Positions 9,117 through 18,485 of a DNA stretch of 32,955 bases are shown in pieces. How positions within the stretch are numbered: the stretch's first letter is position 1; the number at the start of each line of letters is the position of its first letter. The stretch lies in the NCBI GenBank assembly GCA_022565365.1, contig JAIUMW010000008.1, positions 1-32,955 on the forward strand, read 5' to 3'. Source of the stretch: Oceanicaulis sp. GTDB lineage: Bacteria > Pseudomonadota > Alphaproteobacteria > Caulobacterales > Maricaulaceae. The translations under genes were made by a program, and so were the position numbers. The notes under the pieces were generated by a model. The model did not search any database. It was not told the origin of the DNA and worked only from the letters and a program-made list of their open reading frames with translations.

Positions 9117-11723
9117 CTAGAGCGAACGCTTGAACTCCTCGACCTGGAAGCACTCGATGAGGTCGCCCACCTGGATGTCCTCATATTTCTCGAACGCCAT
9201 GCCGCATTCCACGCCGGCGCGCACTTCAGGCACTTCATCCTTGAAGCGCTTGAGCGTGGACAGCTTGCCTTCGTGCAGCACTGTGTCGTCGCGCAGCAGG
9301 CGTACGCCGCAGCCGCGCTTGACCACGCCTTCGGTGACGCGGCAACCGGCCACCTTGCCGACACGGGTGATGGAGAAGACTTCCTTGATCTCGGCATAAC
9401 CGATGAAGGTCTCGCGCTGTCCGGGCGTCAGCAGGCCTTCCAGCGCCGCCTTCACATCGTCGAGCAGGTTGTAGATCACCGAGTAATACCGGATTTCCAC
9501 GCCCTCGCGCTCGGCCAGCTCGCGCGCCTGCTTGTTGGCGCGCACGTTGAAGGCCAGGATCGGCGCGTTCGAGGCGGCCGCGAGCAGCACATCGCTCTCC
9601 GACACCCCGCCGGGGGCGGAATGGATGATGCGCGCGCGCACCTCCTCATTACCCAGCATCTCCATGGCGCCGCTGATGGCTTCGGCTGACCCTTGCACAT
9701 CGGCTTTGACCAGAAGCGCCATTTCGGTGACTTCGGCCTGCTGCAGGCGGGCCATCATCTGTTCAAGCGAGGCGCCCACGCTGGTGCGCGAGGCCGCCGA
9801 GCGGTCGCGCATCATGCGCTGGCGATAATCGACCAGCTCACGCGCACGCGCTTCGTTTTCGACCACGGCGAACACTTCGCCAGGCTCCGGCGCACCGTCG
9901 AGACCCAGGATCTCGGCGGGCAGGGACGGGCCGGCGTCGGACATTTGCTGGCCGCGCTCATTGTTCAGCGCCCGCACCTTGCCCCACTGGGCGCCGGCCA
10001 CGACGATATCGCCGCGCTTCAGCGTGCCGCGCTTGACCAGAACCGTAGCCACCGGGCCGCGGCCCTTGTCGCTCTGGGATTCGATCACCACACCTTCGGC
10101 CTGGCGGTCGGGATTGGCTTTCAGCTCCAGCAGTTCGGCCTGCAGATTGATCGCTTCGGTCAGCTCGTCCAGGCCCATTTTCTTGAGCGCAGAGACACTC
10201 ACCGCCTGCACGTCGCCGCCCATGGATTCCACGAACACTTCGTGCTGCAACAATTCCTGCAACACCTTGTCCGGGGTGGCGTCGGGCTTGTCGATCTTGT
10301 TGACCGCCACGATGATCGGCACCTCGGCCGCCTTGGCGTGCTTGATGGCCTCGACGGTCTGCGGCATGACGCCGTCATCAGCGGCCACCACCAGAATGAC
10401 GATATCGGTGGCCTGGGCGCCGCGCGCCCGCATCGAGGAGAACGCCGCGTGACCGGGCGTATCCAGGAAGGTGATGCGCTCGCCGCCTATGAGCTGCACC
10501 TGATAGGCGCCGATATGCTGGGTGATGCCCCCGGCCTCGCCGGCGGCGGTATCGGTCTGGCGCAGCGCGTCCAGCAGGGATGTCTTGCCGTGGTCGACAT
10601 GGCCCATGACCGTGACCACGGGCGGGCGCGGCTTCTTCACGCCGTCATCATCCTCTTTGGAGATGAAGCCCACCTCCACGTCGGATTCCGACACGCGCCG
10701 CACCGTGTGGCCGAATTCCTCGACGATCAGTTCGGCCGTATCGGCGTCGATCACATCGTTGGCCCGGAGCATCTGGCCCTGGGTCATGAGGTATTTCACC
10801 ACGTCGGCGGCGCGCTCGGCCATGCGCTGGGCGAGATCCTGAATGGTGATCGCCTCGGGCACCACCACTTCGCGCGCGACCTTGTCGCGGCCCTGGCCCA
10901 GCTGAGACCGGCGCATTTTTTCACGTTCTCGCGCGCGGCGCATGGAGGCGAGCGAGCGCTGACGGCCCTCATCGTCCTCCACCAGATTCTGGATGGTCAG
11001 CTTGCCGGTATGACGCCGGGAATCGCGCCCGGCGCGGCCCGAACCCGTCTTGTCGGCGGGCTCGGCCTTCTTCTCTTTGACCCGGCCGCCCAGCTTGCGC
11101 AGCATGTCGCCATCGTCTTCAGGCTCGCTGCGATCGCGCGCCTTGTCGGGCTTGTCCGCCTTGCGCTGCGGCTTGCCCGAGGGCTCCACCGGGATATCCG
11201 CCGGATCGAGCGCTGTGCCGGATGCGTCTTCGGCAGCGTCCGCTTCCGGTTCAGCGTCACGGCGCTTGGCGGCGTTTTCACGCGCCACGCGCTCGGCTTC
11301 CTCGCGCTCGCGCTGTTCTTCCAGCGCGCGCATCTCGCTGTCCTGACGGCGCGCGCGCTCTTCTTCCTCGGTGCGCTTCTGGGCGTCGCGCGTTTCCGCT
11401 TCGGCCCGGGCCCGCTGGATGGCGGCCTGGCGCTTGAGCAGCTCCTCTTCGGACAGGCCCATCTGCTTGGCCTTGGCCGCGATCAGGGCGCGCGTGCGGT
11501 CCTTGTCGGACATGCCCGGCTTGCCGGCCGGCGCAGGGGCTTCCTTGGCGCCAGCCGCGCCCGGCGCCCCCGGCGTGCCGGGGCGCTTGCGCTTCTTCTC
11601 GACCACCACCGCCTTCTGGCGCCCGCGCGGAAAGCTCTGGCGCACCGTGCCGGACGGTGTGGAGCCTCCACCGAGGGAGAGGGGTTTACGGCCCGAGGTG
11701 TTACGTTCGTCAGCGTCGCTCAT
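9117..11723 (-). CDS. infB: translation initiation factor IF-2
   Basis: IF-2 is the GTPase that positions initiator tRNA and promotes subunit joining. The first 280 residues or so are charged and low-complexity, with a long Arg/Glu coiled-coil-like stretch near 110-160. An IF2_N-type segment follows, then the G domain with GHVDHGKT at 374-381 (Lys380), [12 protein letters not shown] and SALKK, and then domains II-IV. At 868 residues it has normal length for the class. It is the fourth gene of the rimP-nusA-ylxR-infB unit, but 162 bases with a hairpin and a possible promoter separate it from ylxR. The long open frames on the opposite strand are artefacts of GC-rich coding. Confidence 0.98.
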   Translation of the reverse strand: MSDADERNTSGRKPLSLGGGSTPSGTVRQSFPRGRQKAVVVEKKRKRPGTPGAPGAAGAKEAPAPAGKPGMSDKDRTRALIAAKAKQMGLSEEELLKRQAAIQRARAEAETRDAQKRTEEEERARRQDSEMRALEEQREREEAERVARENAAKRRDAEPEADAAEDASGTALDPADIPVEPSGKPQRKADKPDKARDRSEPEDDGDMLRKLGGRVKEKKAEPADKTGSGRAGRDSRRHTGKLTIQNLVEDDEGRQRSLASMRRAREREKMRRSQLGQGRDKVAREVVVPEAITIQDLAQRMAERAADVVKYLMTQGQMLRANDVIDADTAELIVEEFGHTVRRVSESDVEVGFISKEDDDGVKKPRPPVVTVMGHVDHGKTSLLDALRQTDTAAGEAGGITQHIGAYQVQLIGGERITFLDTPGHAAFSSMRARGAQATDIVILVVAADDGVMPQTVEAIKHAKAAEVPIIVAVNKIDKPDATPDKVLQELLQHEVFVESMGGDVQAVSVSALKKMGLDELTEAINLQAELLELKANPDRQAEGVVIESQSDKGRGPVATVLVKRGTLKRGDIVVAGAQWGKVRALNNERGQQMSDAGPSLPAEILGLDGAPEPGEVFAVVENEARARELVDYRQRMMRDRSAASRTSVGASLEQMMARLQQAEVTEMALLVKADVQGSAEAISGAMEMLGNEEVRARIIHSAPGGVSESDVLLAAASNAPILAFNVRANKQARELAEREGVEIRYYSVIYNLLDDVKAALEGLLTPGQRETFIGYAEIKEVFSITRVGKVAGCRVTEGVVKRGCGVRLLRDDTVLHEGKLSTLKRFKDEVPEVRAGVECGMAFEKYEDIQVGDLIECFQVEEFKRSL

Positions 11724-11752
11724 AAGCGTCCTTGCCGCGGCAGTCCGTGTGA

Positions 11753-11785
11753 GACGGCGGCAGCCGCCGCGTGCTGCCCGCCGTC
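11753..11785 (-). other. hairpin in the infB leader
   Basis: The arms GACGGCG (11753-11759) and CGCCGTC (11779-11785), extended inward by GCAGC (11760-11764) and GCTGC (11773-11777) with one bulged base, fold into a 12-bp stem. It lies 30-62 bases before the infB start and is not followed by a T run in either direction, so it is not a simple terminator. It may be an RNA-processing or regulatory element. Confidence 0.4.
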
Positions 11786-11842
11786 ATATGCAAAATGGGC
11801 CACCCGTAGGGACGCGCCCTGCGCCCCGCCCGAAGGCCCGCT

Positions 11843-11870
11843 AAACTAGCCGCCTCGCCCGGCGGATCAA
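11843..11870 (-). promoter_or_regulatory. candidate infB promoter
   Basis: TTGATC (11870-11865) and TAGTTT (11848-11843) are 16 bases apart on the minus strand, just after the ylxR stop. This would give infB a secondary promoter inside the operon. Confidence 0.35.
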
Positions 11871-11885
11871 CCGTCCTGTGCGCCT

Positions 11886-12515
11886 TTACGGGCGCGCAGC
11901 CGGATCGAGGTCGCGAAAGCCGGCCAGCTTGCTGACCAGACCTTTAAAACTCTGCGCTTCGGGCCCCTGAGCCAGAAGCAGATGCACGACGCCGGACCGT
12001 CCCAGCGCCGCGCCCAGCGCCTCGGCGCTGAAACATGACACCGTCGCCAGGCCCGGGCGGGCTGCGCGCGCGAGCGCGTCCAGCTTGCCGCGCCCGTCCG
12101 CCGCGCCGTCGCTCGCCTCGATCCGCAACGCCGGATCGGGACCCTTCTGCAGCGCGAGACGCACCGCATCATAACCCATTGCGAGCCGTCCCGCACGCCG
12201 CGCGAGACCGAGCGCTGACAAGGCGCGCGCCTCTAGCTGCGCCTCGAACTGGCCGGCCAGGTCGACGGGGACCTCCACCGGCTCGCCGAAGGCGCGGTGA
12301 AAGGCCTTGCGTCTCGCCGCCTGATCCAGCGTGGCGCGGTCCGCCTTCACCCAGGCGCCCCGTCCGGGGAGGCGGGCGGAGACGTCCGGAACCACCTGCC
12401 CGCCGGGCGCCAGGGCGACGCGCAAGAGGCTGGCCTCGCCGAGCACCTCTCCGGTGACGGCGCAACGGCGCTCGCGCACCGTCTTGACCCGGCTTGTGCG
12501 CGCTCCGCGGCTCAC
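11886..12515 (-). CDS. YlxR (DUF448) RNA-binding protein fused to an L7Ae-like domain
   Basis: The N-terminal 85 residues or so match the YlxR fold (RERRCAVTGEV, LPGRGAWVKADR). The C-terminal half (ALSALGLARRAGRLAMGYDAVR onward) resembles ribosomal L7Ae/L30e proteins that bind kinked RNA. This fusion is common in Alphaproteobacteria, while other bacteria carry the two parts as separate genes between nusA and infB. Length is 209 residues. Its GTG/ATG start region overlaps the nusA stop by four bases, which indicates coupling. The role is inferred to be RNA binding during transcription or translation; the precise substrate is not established. Confidence 0.88.
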   Translation of the reverse strand: MSRGARTSRVKTVRERRCAVTGEVLGEASLLRVALAPGGQVVPDVSARLPGRGAWVKADRATLDQAARRKAFHRAFGEPVEVPVDLAGQFEAQLEARALSALGLARRAGRLAMGYDAVRLALQKGPDPALRIEASDGAADGRGKLDALARAARPGLATVSCFSAEALGAALGRSGVVHLLLAQGPEAQSFKGLVSKLAGFRDLDPAARP

Positions 12516-14278
12516 GATTTGGCGTCGTCCTCCTCGCCGTCTGCTGCGTCCTCGTCACTGGCCGCGCCACCGGCGTCATCGCCCAGCAACTCATTCAGAT
12601 CGACGCCCAGGCGCGCAGCCTCGGCCTCGAGATCGGACAGATCGAGACCATCGAGATCCGCGTCGGACACCTCGGCGTCCTCTTCGGCGGCGTCTTCAAC
12701 CTCTTCAACTTCCGGCTCGAGCGCCTCGGCCTCGATCCAGCCCGCAGCGACCCGCGCGCGCATGATCAGGGCCTCGGCCTCGGCGGCGTCCACCTCCAGA
12801 CCGTCCCGCATGCCCGGCTCGCGCCCCCGCTCGCCATCGCGGGTCTCGTACCAGCCGCGCAGATCGTCCGGCGTCAGGCCGGCGAGGTCTTCGACGTTCT
12901 TGACGTCGTTTTCGCCCAGGCGCACGGCCAGCGGCAGGGTGATGCCCTCGATCTCCAGGAGTTCGTCTTCCACGCCCAGCTCGGTGCGGCGGGCATCCTG
13001 CTCGGAGGCCTGACGGTCCAGCCATTCGCGCGCGCGGGTCTGGATTTCGGACGCCGTGGCGTCGTCAAAGCCCTCGATCACCGCGATCTCGTCAAGATCG
13101 ACATAGGCGATGTCTTCCATATCGCCGAAGCCTTCGGTGGCCAGCAGCTGGGCGATCACCTCGTCCACATCCAGCCCCTCGAGGAACAGGGCGGTGCGTG
13201 TGGCGAATTCCTTCTGGCGGCGTTCAGATTCCTCGACCTCGGTGAGGATGTCGATGGACCAGCCGGTCAGCTGGCTGGCCAGACGCACATTCTGGCCGCG
13301 CCGGCCGATGGCCAGCGACAACTGGTCGTCAGGCACCACCACTTCGATGCGCTGGGATTCCTCGTCGAGCACCACCTTGGAGACTTCGGCGGGCTGCAGC
13401 GCGTTGACGATGAAGGTCGCCGGATCGGGGTTGAACGGGATGATGTCGATCTTCTCGCCCGCCAGCTCGTTGACCACGGCCTGCACGCGCGAGCCGCGCA
13501 TACCCACGCACGCGCCCACCGGATCGATGGAGCTGTCATTGGAGATGACGGCGATCTTGGCCCGGCTGCCCGGATCACGCGCAACGCGCGGGATCTCGAT
13601 GACGCCTTCGTAGACTTCGGGCACTTCCTGGGCGAACAGGGCGGACATGAAGTCGTTATGGGCGCGCGACAGGAAAATCTGGGGCCCGCGCACTTCGGGG
13701 CGCACGTCATAGATATAGGCGCGCACGCGGTCATTATTCTGCAGCGCCTCGCGCGGAATGCCGTCAGCGCGGCGGATAATGCCCTCGGCCTTGCCCAGAT
13801 CGACGATGACATTGCCGTACTCGACGCGCTTGACGATGCCGTTGATGACCTCGCCCACGCGGTCCTTGTACTCTTCGTACTGGCGCTCGCGCTCGGCTTC
13901 GCGGACCTTCTGGGTGATCACCTGCTTGGCGGTCTGGGAGGCGACACGGCCGAACTCGATCGGCGGCAGCTCTTCTTCGAACACGGTCCCGATTTCGGCC
14001 TGCGGGTCGCGCTTGCGGGCGGCCTCCAGCGTGATCTCGTGGGACTCATTCTCGACCTCTTCCACAACCGTGGTGCGGCTGGTCAGCCGCATCTCGCCGG
14101 TCTTGGAGTTGATCTTGCAATGGATATCCAGCTCGGCGCCGTAGCGCGAGCGCGCCGCTTTCTGAATCGCCTCTTCAATGGCGCCCAGGACGATCTTCTC
14201 GTCGATCATCTTTTCCTGTGCGACCGCGCGGGCGATCTGCAGGATTTCCAGCTTGTTGGCGCTGACCCCGATGGCCAT
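12512..14278 (-). CDS. nusA: transcription termination/antitermination factor NusA
   Basis: NusA binds RNA polymerase and nascent RNA to modulate pausing, termination and antitermination. The order of domains is an N-terminal polymerase-binding domain (from [17 protein letters not shown]), an S1 domain near 135-200, two KH domains near 230-345 ([39 protein letters not shown]) and C-terminal helix-hairpin-helix repeats. The last 80 residues are strongly acidic, as in other Alphaproteobacteria. Length is 588 residues. It sits 20 bases after rimP. A terminator-like hairpin in the rimP leader makes NusA feedback on its own operon plausible. Confidence 0.97.
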   Translation of the reverse strand: MAIGVSANKLEILQIARAVAQEKMIDEKIVLGAIEEAIQKAARSRYGAELDIHCKINSKTGEMRLTSRTTVVEEVENESHEITLEAARKRDPQAEIGTVFEEELPPIEFGRVASQTAKQVITQKVREAERERQYEEYKDRVGEVINGIVKRVEYGNVIVDLGKAEGIIRRADGIPREALQNNDRVRAYIYDVRPEVRGPQIFLSRAHNDFMSALFAQEVPEVYEGVIEIPRVARDPGSRAKIAVISNDSSIDPVGACVGMRGSRVQAVVNELAGEKIDIIPFNPDPATFIVNALQPAEVSKVVLDEESQRIEVVVPDDQLSLAIGRRGQNVRLASQLTGWSIDILTEVEESERRQKEFATRTALFLEGLDVDEVIAQLLATEGFGDMEDIAYVDLDEIAVIEGFDDATASEIQTRAREWLDRQASEQDARRTELGVEDELLEIEGITLPLAVRLGENDVKNVEDLAGLTPDDLRGWYETRDGERGREPGMRDGLEVDAAEAEALIMRARVAAGWIEAEALEPEVEEVEDAAEEDAEVSDADLDGLDLSDLEAEAARLGVDLNELLGDDAGGAASDEDAADGEEDDAKS

Positions 14279-14298
14279 GAGTGTCTTCCTTCTGTCGG

Positions 14299-14886
14299 TT
14301 AATCGTCCGAGGCCGGCCTGGCGCCGTCCCCCTCGCCCATATCGTTCTCGCCGGCGTCGTCACCGCCGATATCGTCTGAAGGCGGCGTGCGCCCTTTGAG
14401 GCTTTCCGCCAGCAGCGCATCGGTGAGCACCAGCTTGGCGTCGCTGATCCAGTCGAACGGGATGACGGCGGTGTCCTCTTCGCCGGCCAGATCGATCAGC
14501 ACGGCGTTGTCTTCGACCCCGGCCAGCAGGCCGCGATAGCGCTTGCGCCCCTCGACCAGACGGTCCAGCTCCAGCTTGGCCTCGAAGCCTTCCCAGCGGG
14601 CGAAGTGGGCCAGCGTGGTCAGCGGCCGGTCAATGCCCGGCGAGGACACTTCCAGATCATATTCGCCGGCGATCGGATCAACCTCTTCAAACACGGCTGA
14701 CAGGGCGCGCGACAGGCGCGCGCAATCGGCCACGTTCACGTCGCCATCATGGCGCTCGGTCATGATCTGGCAGGTGGTCTTCTTGCCGCCCATCACGCGC
14801 ACGCGCACGATCTCCAGCCCCAGGGCCTCGGCGACGGGCTCGGCGAGCTCGAGAATGTGCACATCCTGGGGTGAGCGGGTTTTCAA
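14299..14886 (-). CDS. rimP: ribosome maturation factor RimP
   Basis: RimP assists late assembly of the 30S subunit. From TTG at 14886 the product is 195 residues: an N-terminal domain with EPVAEALGLEIVRVRVMGG and a central YDLEVSSPGIDRPL signature, followed by the Sm-like C-terminal domain (FEAKLELDRLVEGRKRYRGLL). A further 30 residues are acidic and probably disordered. I chose TTG 14886 because AGGAG lies five bases upstream and the protein then begins as relatives do; the open frame runs further upstream but would cross a terminator hairpin. It heads the rimP-nusA-ylxR-infB operon, with promoter and leader at 14886-15011. Confidence 0.93.
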   Translation of the reverse strand: MKTRSPQDVHILELAEPVAEALGLEIVRVRVMGGKKTTCQIMTERHDGDVNVADCARLSRALSAVFEEVDPIAGEYDLEVSSPGIDRPLTTLAHFARWEGFEAKLELDRLVEGRKRYRGLLAGVEDNAVLIDLAGEEDTAVIPFDWISDAKLVLTDALLAESLKGRTPPSDDIGGDDAGENDMGEGDGARPASDD

Positions 14887-14915
14887 AACGGCTCCTGCGG
14901 CCAGCCGGGCTAACG

Positions 14916-14945
14916 AAAAGGGCGGCCCGGTTACCCGAGCCGCCC
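14916..14945 (-). terminator. terminator-like hairpin in the rimP leader
   Basis: On the minus strand an 11-bp stem (GGGCGGCTCGG paired with CCGGGCCGCCC, one U-G pair) closes a GTAA tetraloop and is followed by TTTT (14919-14916). It lies between the candidate promoter and the rimP TTG start, with a smaller hairpin (ATGCC-GGAT-GGCAT) just upstream. An intrinsic terminator inside a leader is the usual mark of transcription attenuation. Confidence 0.65.
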
Positions 14946-14982
14946 GAACATGCCATCCGGCATATCGAACTTGTTGGTCGCG

Positions 14983-15011
14983 TATATACGCGCTTAAGGC
15001 GGCGCGCGCAA
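14983..15011 (-). promoter_or_regulatory. candidate promoter of the rimP-nusA-infB operon
   Basis: TTGCGC (15011-15006) and TATATA (14988-14983) are exactly 17 bases apart on the minus strand. The predicted start at about 14976 gives a leader of roughly 90 bases that contains the 14916-14945 terminator. Confidence 0.5.
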
Positions 15012-15082
15012 CGGGGCGGCGCTTGCGTGGGTTTCGCGTTCGAGGTGTAGTGAATTCACATGAAACGCCGAGGGAGGACGCC

Positions 15083-15766
15083 ATGCTGAGCCTGATCGCC
15101 GCCGCCTTACTGACATTGCAGCCCGGCGCCGCCGAACCTGAACCCTTCGACGCCCCGCCGGGCGCGGCCCTGTTCGCCGCCATGGGCGGCGAGAGGGCGC
15201 AAACCGTGCGCGGCTGCGGCGTGGATGAGGATGAACTGAGCCGCCTGATCGGGCTGGGACCGAGGGCCTTTGATCAGGACATGCAGGGCGGCTGGCGGCT
15301 GGTGGCGCGCGAGCCGGAGTGCTGGCCCGCCGCCGCCATACTGATCGAGACCTATCTGCATTTTGCGCCGCGCCTGGAAGACCGCTACCTGACGATCCTG
15401 CGCTGGCATGCTGGCCAGATGCATGTCTCCGGCGGCGATGCCGAGACCGCCATTGCCTGGTTTCTCGCCTCCAAGCAGCCGGGCGACGGGCCATGGAATG
15501 CATATGCGCACGCCACCATCGCCTTTCTTCAGGGCGACCGGGAGGCCGCCGAAGCTGCACGGGCGGAGCTTGCAGCCTTTGTCCCCAGTGAAGAGGAGCA
15601 GGAGGCCCGCCGCCAGGTCATGGCGGCTCATCCCGACATCCGGTTTCGCGAGGATTTCATCACCCAGCCGCCGAACCTCGATATTGTGGACGCCATGCTG
15701 GCCTGCTGGGGGCGGCCCTATTCGGAAGCCTACGGGCAGCGTTGCGAAGCGGCTGGGGGCGACTAA
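15083..15766 (+). CDS. conserved-looking secreted protein of unknown function
   Basis: ATG at 15083 follows a good ribosome binding site (GGGAGGA). The 227-residue product starts with a short hydrophobic stretch (MLSLIAAALLTLQPGAA) that could be a cleaved signal peptide. The centre (residues 75-175) is helical and TPR-like in pattern (AETAIAWFLASKQPGDG, then NAYAHATIAFLQGDREAAEA). Five cysteines are scattered (near CG, EPEC, ACWG and QRCEA). I recognise no enzyme motif. The longer open frame upstream of 15083 crosses the rimP promoter and is not supported. It is divergent from rimP and overlaps trmB tail to tail by four bases. Confidence 0.7.
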   Translation: MLSLIAAALLTLQPGAAEPEPFDAPPGAALFAAMGGERAQTVRGCGVDEDELSRLIGLGPRAFDQDMQGGWRLVAREPECWPAAAILIETYLHFAPRLEDRYLTILRWHAGQMHVSGGDAETAIAWFLASKQPGDGPWNAYAHATIAFLQGDREAAEAARAELAAFVPSEEEQEARRQVMAAHPDIRFREDFITQPPNLDIVDAMLACWGRPYSEAYGQRCEAAGGD

Positions 15767-16461
15767 AGCTTCTCAAAATCCATGAACACCGGGTCGATAT
15801 CGCCCAGATGCTTGGACTGGTAGCGGGTGATGATGTGGTCGGCGGGATTATCGCGCCAGCTGTCCGGGCCATCGGCGAGCCAGTTGAGGCCCGGCGTCTC
15901 CAGAAGGATCGGCAAGGCGTGGTCGGCATAGGCGCGCACATCGGTGGCCAAGCGCAATGTCCCGCCGGGCTTCAGAAGGCGGGCGAGCGCGCGCGCCGTG
16001 TCGGCCTGCACGAAACGCCTTTTGGCGTGGCGCGATTTGGGCCAGGGATCGGGAAACAGGAGATAGATACGGTCGAAGGCGCCATCGGGCATGCGCTCGA
16101 TCTCGGTGCGGGCGTCGGCGCGTTTGACGCGCACATTCTTGAGCGCGTGATCCTCGATCCCCGCCAGCGCCTTGGCGACGCCGTTGAGGAAGGGCTCGAC
16201 GCCAAGATATCCGGTCCCCGGATTGCGCTGCGCCTGGCCGATCAGATGCTCGGCGGCGCCAAAGCCGATCTCCAGCACATGGGCGGCAAAACCCGGCAGC
16301 AGGGCCGCCGGATCGAGCGCGCCCTCATCGGGCCAGGTCAGCTGCTCGCCGAGCCCCTCCACCAGCGCCTGCTGGCGGGCGGACAAGGGATGGCCCTTGG
16401 CCCGGCCATAGAGGCGGCGCGGGGCGGCGGCGGAGGTGGAAGGATCGGGCGTCTGGCTCAT
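15763..16461 (-). CDS. trmB: tRNA (guanine-N7-)-methyltransferase
   Basis: TrmB uses SAM to form 7-methylguanosine at position 46 of tRNA. The SAM-binding motif is VLEIGFGAAEHL near residues 64-75. The family signature YLLFPDPWPKSRHAKRR sits near 133-149, and ITRYQSKH is close to the C-terminus. Length is 232 residues. The start is ATG 16461. In Caulobacter, as I recall it, trmB lies between metK and rimP; here it is near rimP but separated from it by the unknown gene at 15083, with which it shares a CTAA stop overlap. Confidence 0.95.
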   Translation of the reverse strand: MSQTPDPSTSAAAPRRLYGRAKGHPLSARQQALVEGLGEQLTWPDEGALDPAALLPGFAAHVLEIGFGAAEHLIGQAQRNPGTGYLGVEPFLNGVAKALAGIEDHALKNVRVKRADARTEIERMPDGAFDRIYLLFPDPWPKSRHAKRRFVQADTARALARLLKPGGTLRLATDVRAYADHALPILLETPGLNWLADGPDSWRDNPADHIITRYQSKHLGDIDPVFMDFEKL

Positions 16462-16550
16462 GGCGCGCGGGTTTAGCGCGCGGCGCGGCGCGAGGCCAGC
16501 GCGTCACGCGCCTCTTGCGCGTTGCGCCAGCACAGCTACGTGATGATGCC

Positions 16551-17399
16551 ATGGAGATGACACCCGATCCGGCCCGCGCGGTGGTGGACGCGCTGATCGC
16601 AGAGCGCGCCCCGCGCCTACGCACGCGGCGGCGATTATGGGCGCTGACCCGCACGCTGGGCTTTCCGCTTCTGGGCTATGATAGGGCGGTGGCGATGACC
16701 CGCGCCATCCAGACCCTGGGCGCCGATGAGGTGTTCGCCTGGGCGCAGGATTATCTGCGCCTCGATGTACGGGTGGAGGGGCTCGATCAGGTCCCGGCTA
16801 CCGGGCCGGTGATGATCGCGGCCAATCATCCCGGCGGCGTGCCCGACGGGGTGGCGGTATGGCAGGCGCTCCATGCGCGCCGCCCGGACATGATCTTCTT
16901 CGCCAATCGCGACGCCCTGCGCGTGGCGCCGGGCCTCGCCCCGCGCCTGATCCCTGTAGAATGGCGCACGAAGGAACGCGACCGGTCGAGCGCGCGCGAC
17001 ACGCTGCGCACCGCCATGGAGGCGCTTAATGCCGGGCGCTGTGTGGTGGTGTTTCCCGCCGGGCGCATGGCCCCCTGGGACTGGCGAAAGCCCGCCATGA
17101 CCGAACCGGACTGGGCGCCGGCCTTCGTCTCGCTGGCGCGAAGGTTTGATGCGCCGGTCGTGCCGCTGGGCGTGCGCCAGCGCATGCCGCTTTTGTACTA
17201 CGCCCTGTCGCAGATCAGCATTGAACTGCGCGATATGACGGTGTTTCACGCGTTTCTCGCCCAGCGCGGCAAGACCTATGGCTTGCGCTTTGGAGCGCCG
17301 CTGGCGGCGCGCGCCATACCGGGCAATGACGCCGTGGCGGCGGTCCATGTGCGCGCCGTCACAGAGGCGCTGGCCTGGGGGCGTGAGCCGCCAAACTAG
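16551..17399 (+). CDS. PlsC-like acyltransferase
   Basis: The 282-residue protein carries the glycerolipid acyltransferase signatures: a catalytic-type histidine in IAANHPGGVPDG (about residue 90), a second block around FFANRDALR, and VVVFPAGRMAP in place of the usual FPEGTR. The motif spacing (NHP...DG) matches a subgroup of putative glycerol-3-phosphate or ornithine-lipid-type acyltransferases, but the acceptor cannot be told from sequence. ATG 16551 is preferred over TTG 16515; a second ATG lies at 16557 and no strong ribosome binding site is visible. It is divergent from trmB and overlaps the DUF481 gene tail to tail by four bases. Confidence 0.8.
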   Translation: MEMTPDPARAVVDALIAERAPRLRTRRRLWALTRTLGFPLLGYDRAVAMTRAIQTLGADEVFAWAQDYLRLDVRVEGLDQVPATGPVMIAANHPGGVPDGVAVWQALHARRPDMIFFANRDALRVAPGLAPRLIPVEWRTKERDRSSARDTLRTAMEALNAGRCVVVFPAGRMAPWDWRKPAMTEPDWAPAFVSLARRFDAPVVPLGVRQRMPLLYYALSQISIELRDMTVFHAFLAQRGKTYGLRFGAPLAARAIPGNDAVAAVHVRAVTEALAWGREPPN

Positions 17400-18397
17400 A
17401 ACTCGCGCACAATCGAGAAATCGGCCCGGCTGTCGCCATTTGTGAAACCGGGCTCAGGCTCGAACTGGTAGCGGTACCGGTAGCGCAGCTCCAAAGACCA
17501 CACCGCCCCCAGAGCCGTGGCCAGCGACAGGGTCTGGTCGGCCTGCGCGCCATCGGTGAGCAGAAGATTGGAGTTGGCGGTAAAGCGCATACTGTCGGTC
17601 AGGCTGGCCTGAAAGTCGGACGCCAGATCCAGCGCTCCGAATGTATTGGTGTCGCCGGTGACCAGACGGCTGCGCCGCACGCCGGGCGCGGCCCGAAGCG
17701 TCCAGGACAGCGCATCGCGTGCGTAGACCCGGTAACCGATCCCGCCGCCCATGAAGGTCTTCCACTCAAAGCCGGAGAGCCGGTCGCGCTCATACCGGGC
17801 GTCCAGGAAATTGGTCCAGCGCTCGCCGCGTTCGCGCTCGCCCCGCGCGCGGGTGATCAGCTCGTCACGGCCCGTAGCGCCGTTCACTTCCGAAAAATTG
17901 TAATCAATCGCGCCTACAAACCCCCAACCGGCGAGGGCGCGGGTGACCTCGAGGCCCAGGCTGTAGTCGTGGCGGTCAACATTGCCGCTATCGTGGCGCA
18001 CGCCCGCGCGCACCCGGCCTGACCAGTTGTCCAGACGCCCATTGGCCAGAAACGCCAGCGCCTGTTCGGGCACGGAGGCCGGCTCGTCCGCGTCACCATC
18101 CCGCGCCTCGGCCAAGGCGTCATCATCCGGCGCCTCGGGCGCCATCAGCTCCAGCCCCAGCGCGGCGCGGGCCTGAACACCGCTATCCCGGGACAAATCT
18201 CCGGCGGCGGCGGCGACGATCGCGGCGTCATGGGTGAGGGAGATCAGACGCACGGCCTGGGAAAACACCTCCGGATCGCCGGTCTCATGGGCCGCCGACA
18301 GCAGCGCCGACAGGCTGTCAGGCAAGCGGGGCTCATCAGCTGGCGCCGCCGCGGACAGGGCGGAGGCGAGGGCCAAGGCTGCAAGAGAGGCGGGCAT
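17396..18397 (-). CDS. DUF481 outer-membrane protein
   Basis: From ATG 18397 the product has a signal peptide (MPASLAALALASALSAAAPA), a helical stretch of about 60 residues with HEAT-like spacing, an acidic linker, and a C-terminal beta-barrel region of about 210 residues with alternating polar and hydrophobic strands. It ends in Phe (SIVREF), the typical last residue of outer-membrane barrels. This matches the DUF481/YdiY salt-induced outer-membrane family, whose function is unknown. Relatives often lack the helical N-terminal part. GGTGA before ATG 18397 may be the ribosome binding site. The start is divergent from the YhhN gene. Confidence 0.75.
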   Translation of the reverse strand: MPASLAALALASALSAAAPADEPRLPDSLSALLSAAHETGDPEVFSQAVRLISLTHDAAIVAAAAGDLSRDSGVQARAALGLELMAPEAPDDDALAEARDGDADEPASVPEQALAFLANGRLDNWSGRVRAGVRHDSGNVDRHDYSLGLEVTRALAGWGFVGAIDYNFSEVNGATGRDELITRARGERERGERWTNFLDARYERDRLSGFEWKTFMGGGIGYRVYARDALSWTLRAAPGVRRSRLVTGDTNTFGALDLASDFQASLTDSMRFTANSNLLLTDGAQADQTLSLATALGAVWSLELRYRYRYQFEPEPGFTNGDSRADFSIVREF

Positions 18398-18485
18398 GAC
18401 AGTCACCGTCGGTGGTTTTCGGTTTCTCAAGGCTGTTAAAACCTCCTAGCCTTTATGAGCCGTGAACGTAACCGGGAGCCTGAAC

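Noticed and set aside
9693-11849. 718-codon plus-strand open frame opposite infB
   Set aside because: It is long only because stop codons are rare antisense to GC-rich, charged coding sequence; the minus strand encodes a complete IF-2.
12494-14302. 602-codon plus-strand open frame opposite nusA
   Set aside because: Antisense shadow of a complete NusA; no recognisable domain.
14543-15082. Upstream extension of the unknown gene at 15083
   Set aside because: It runs antisense through rimP and its promoter; a signal peptide and a good ribosome binding site support the start at 15083.
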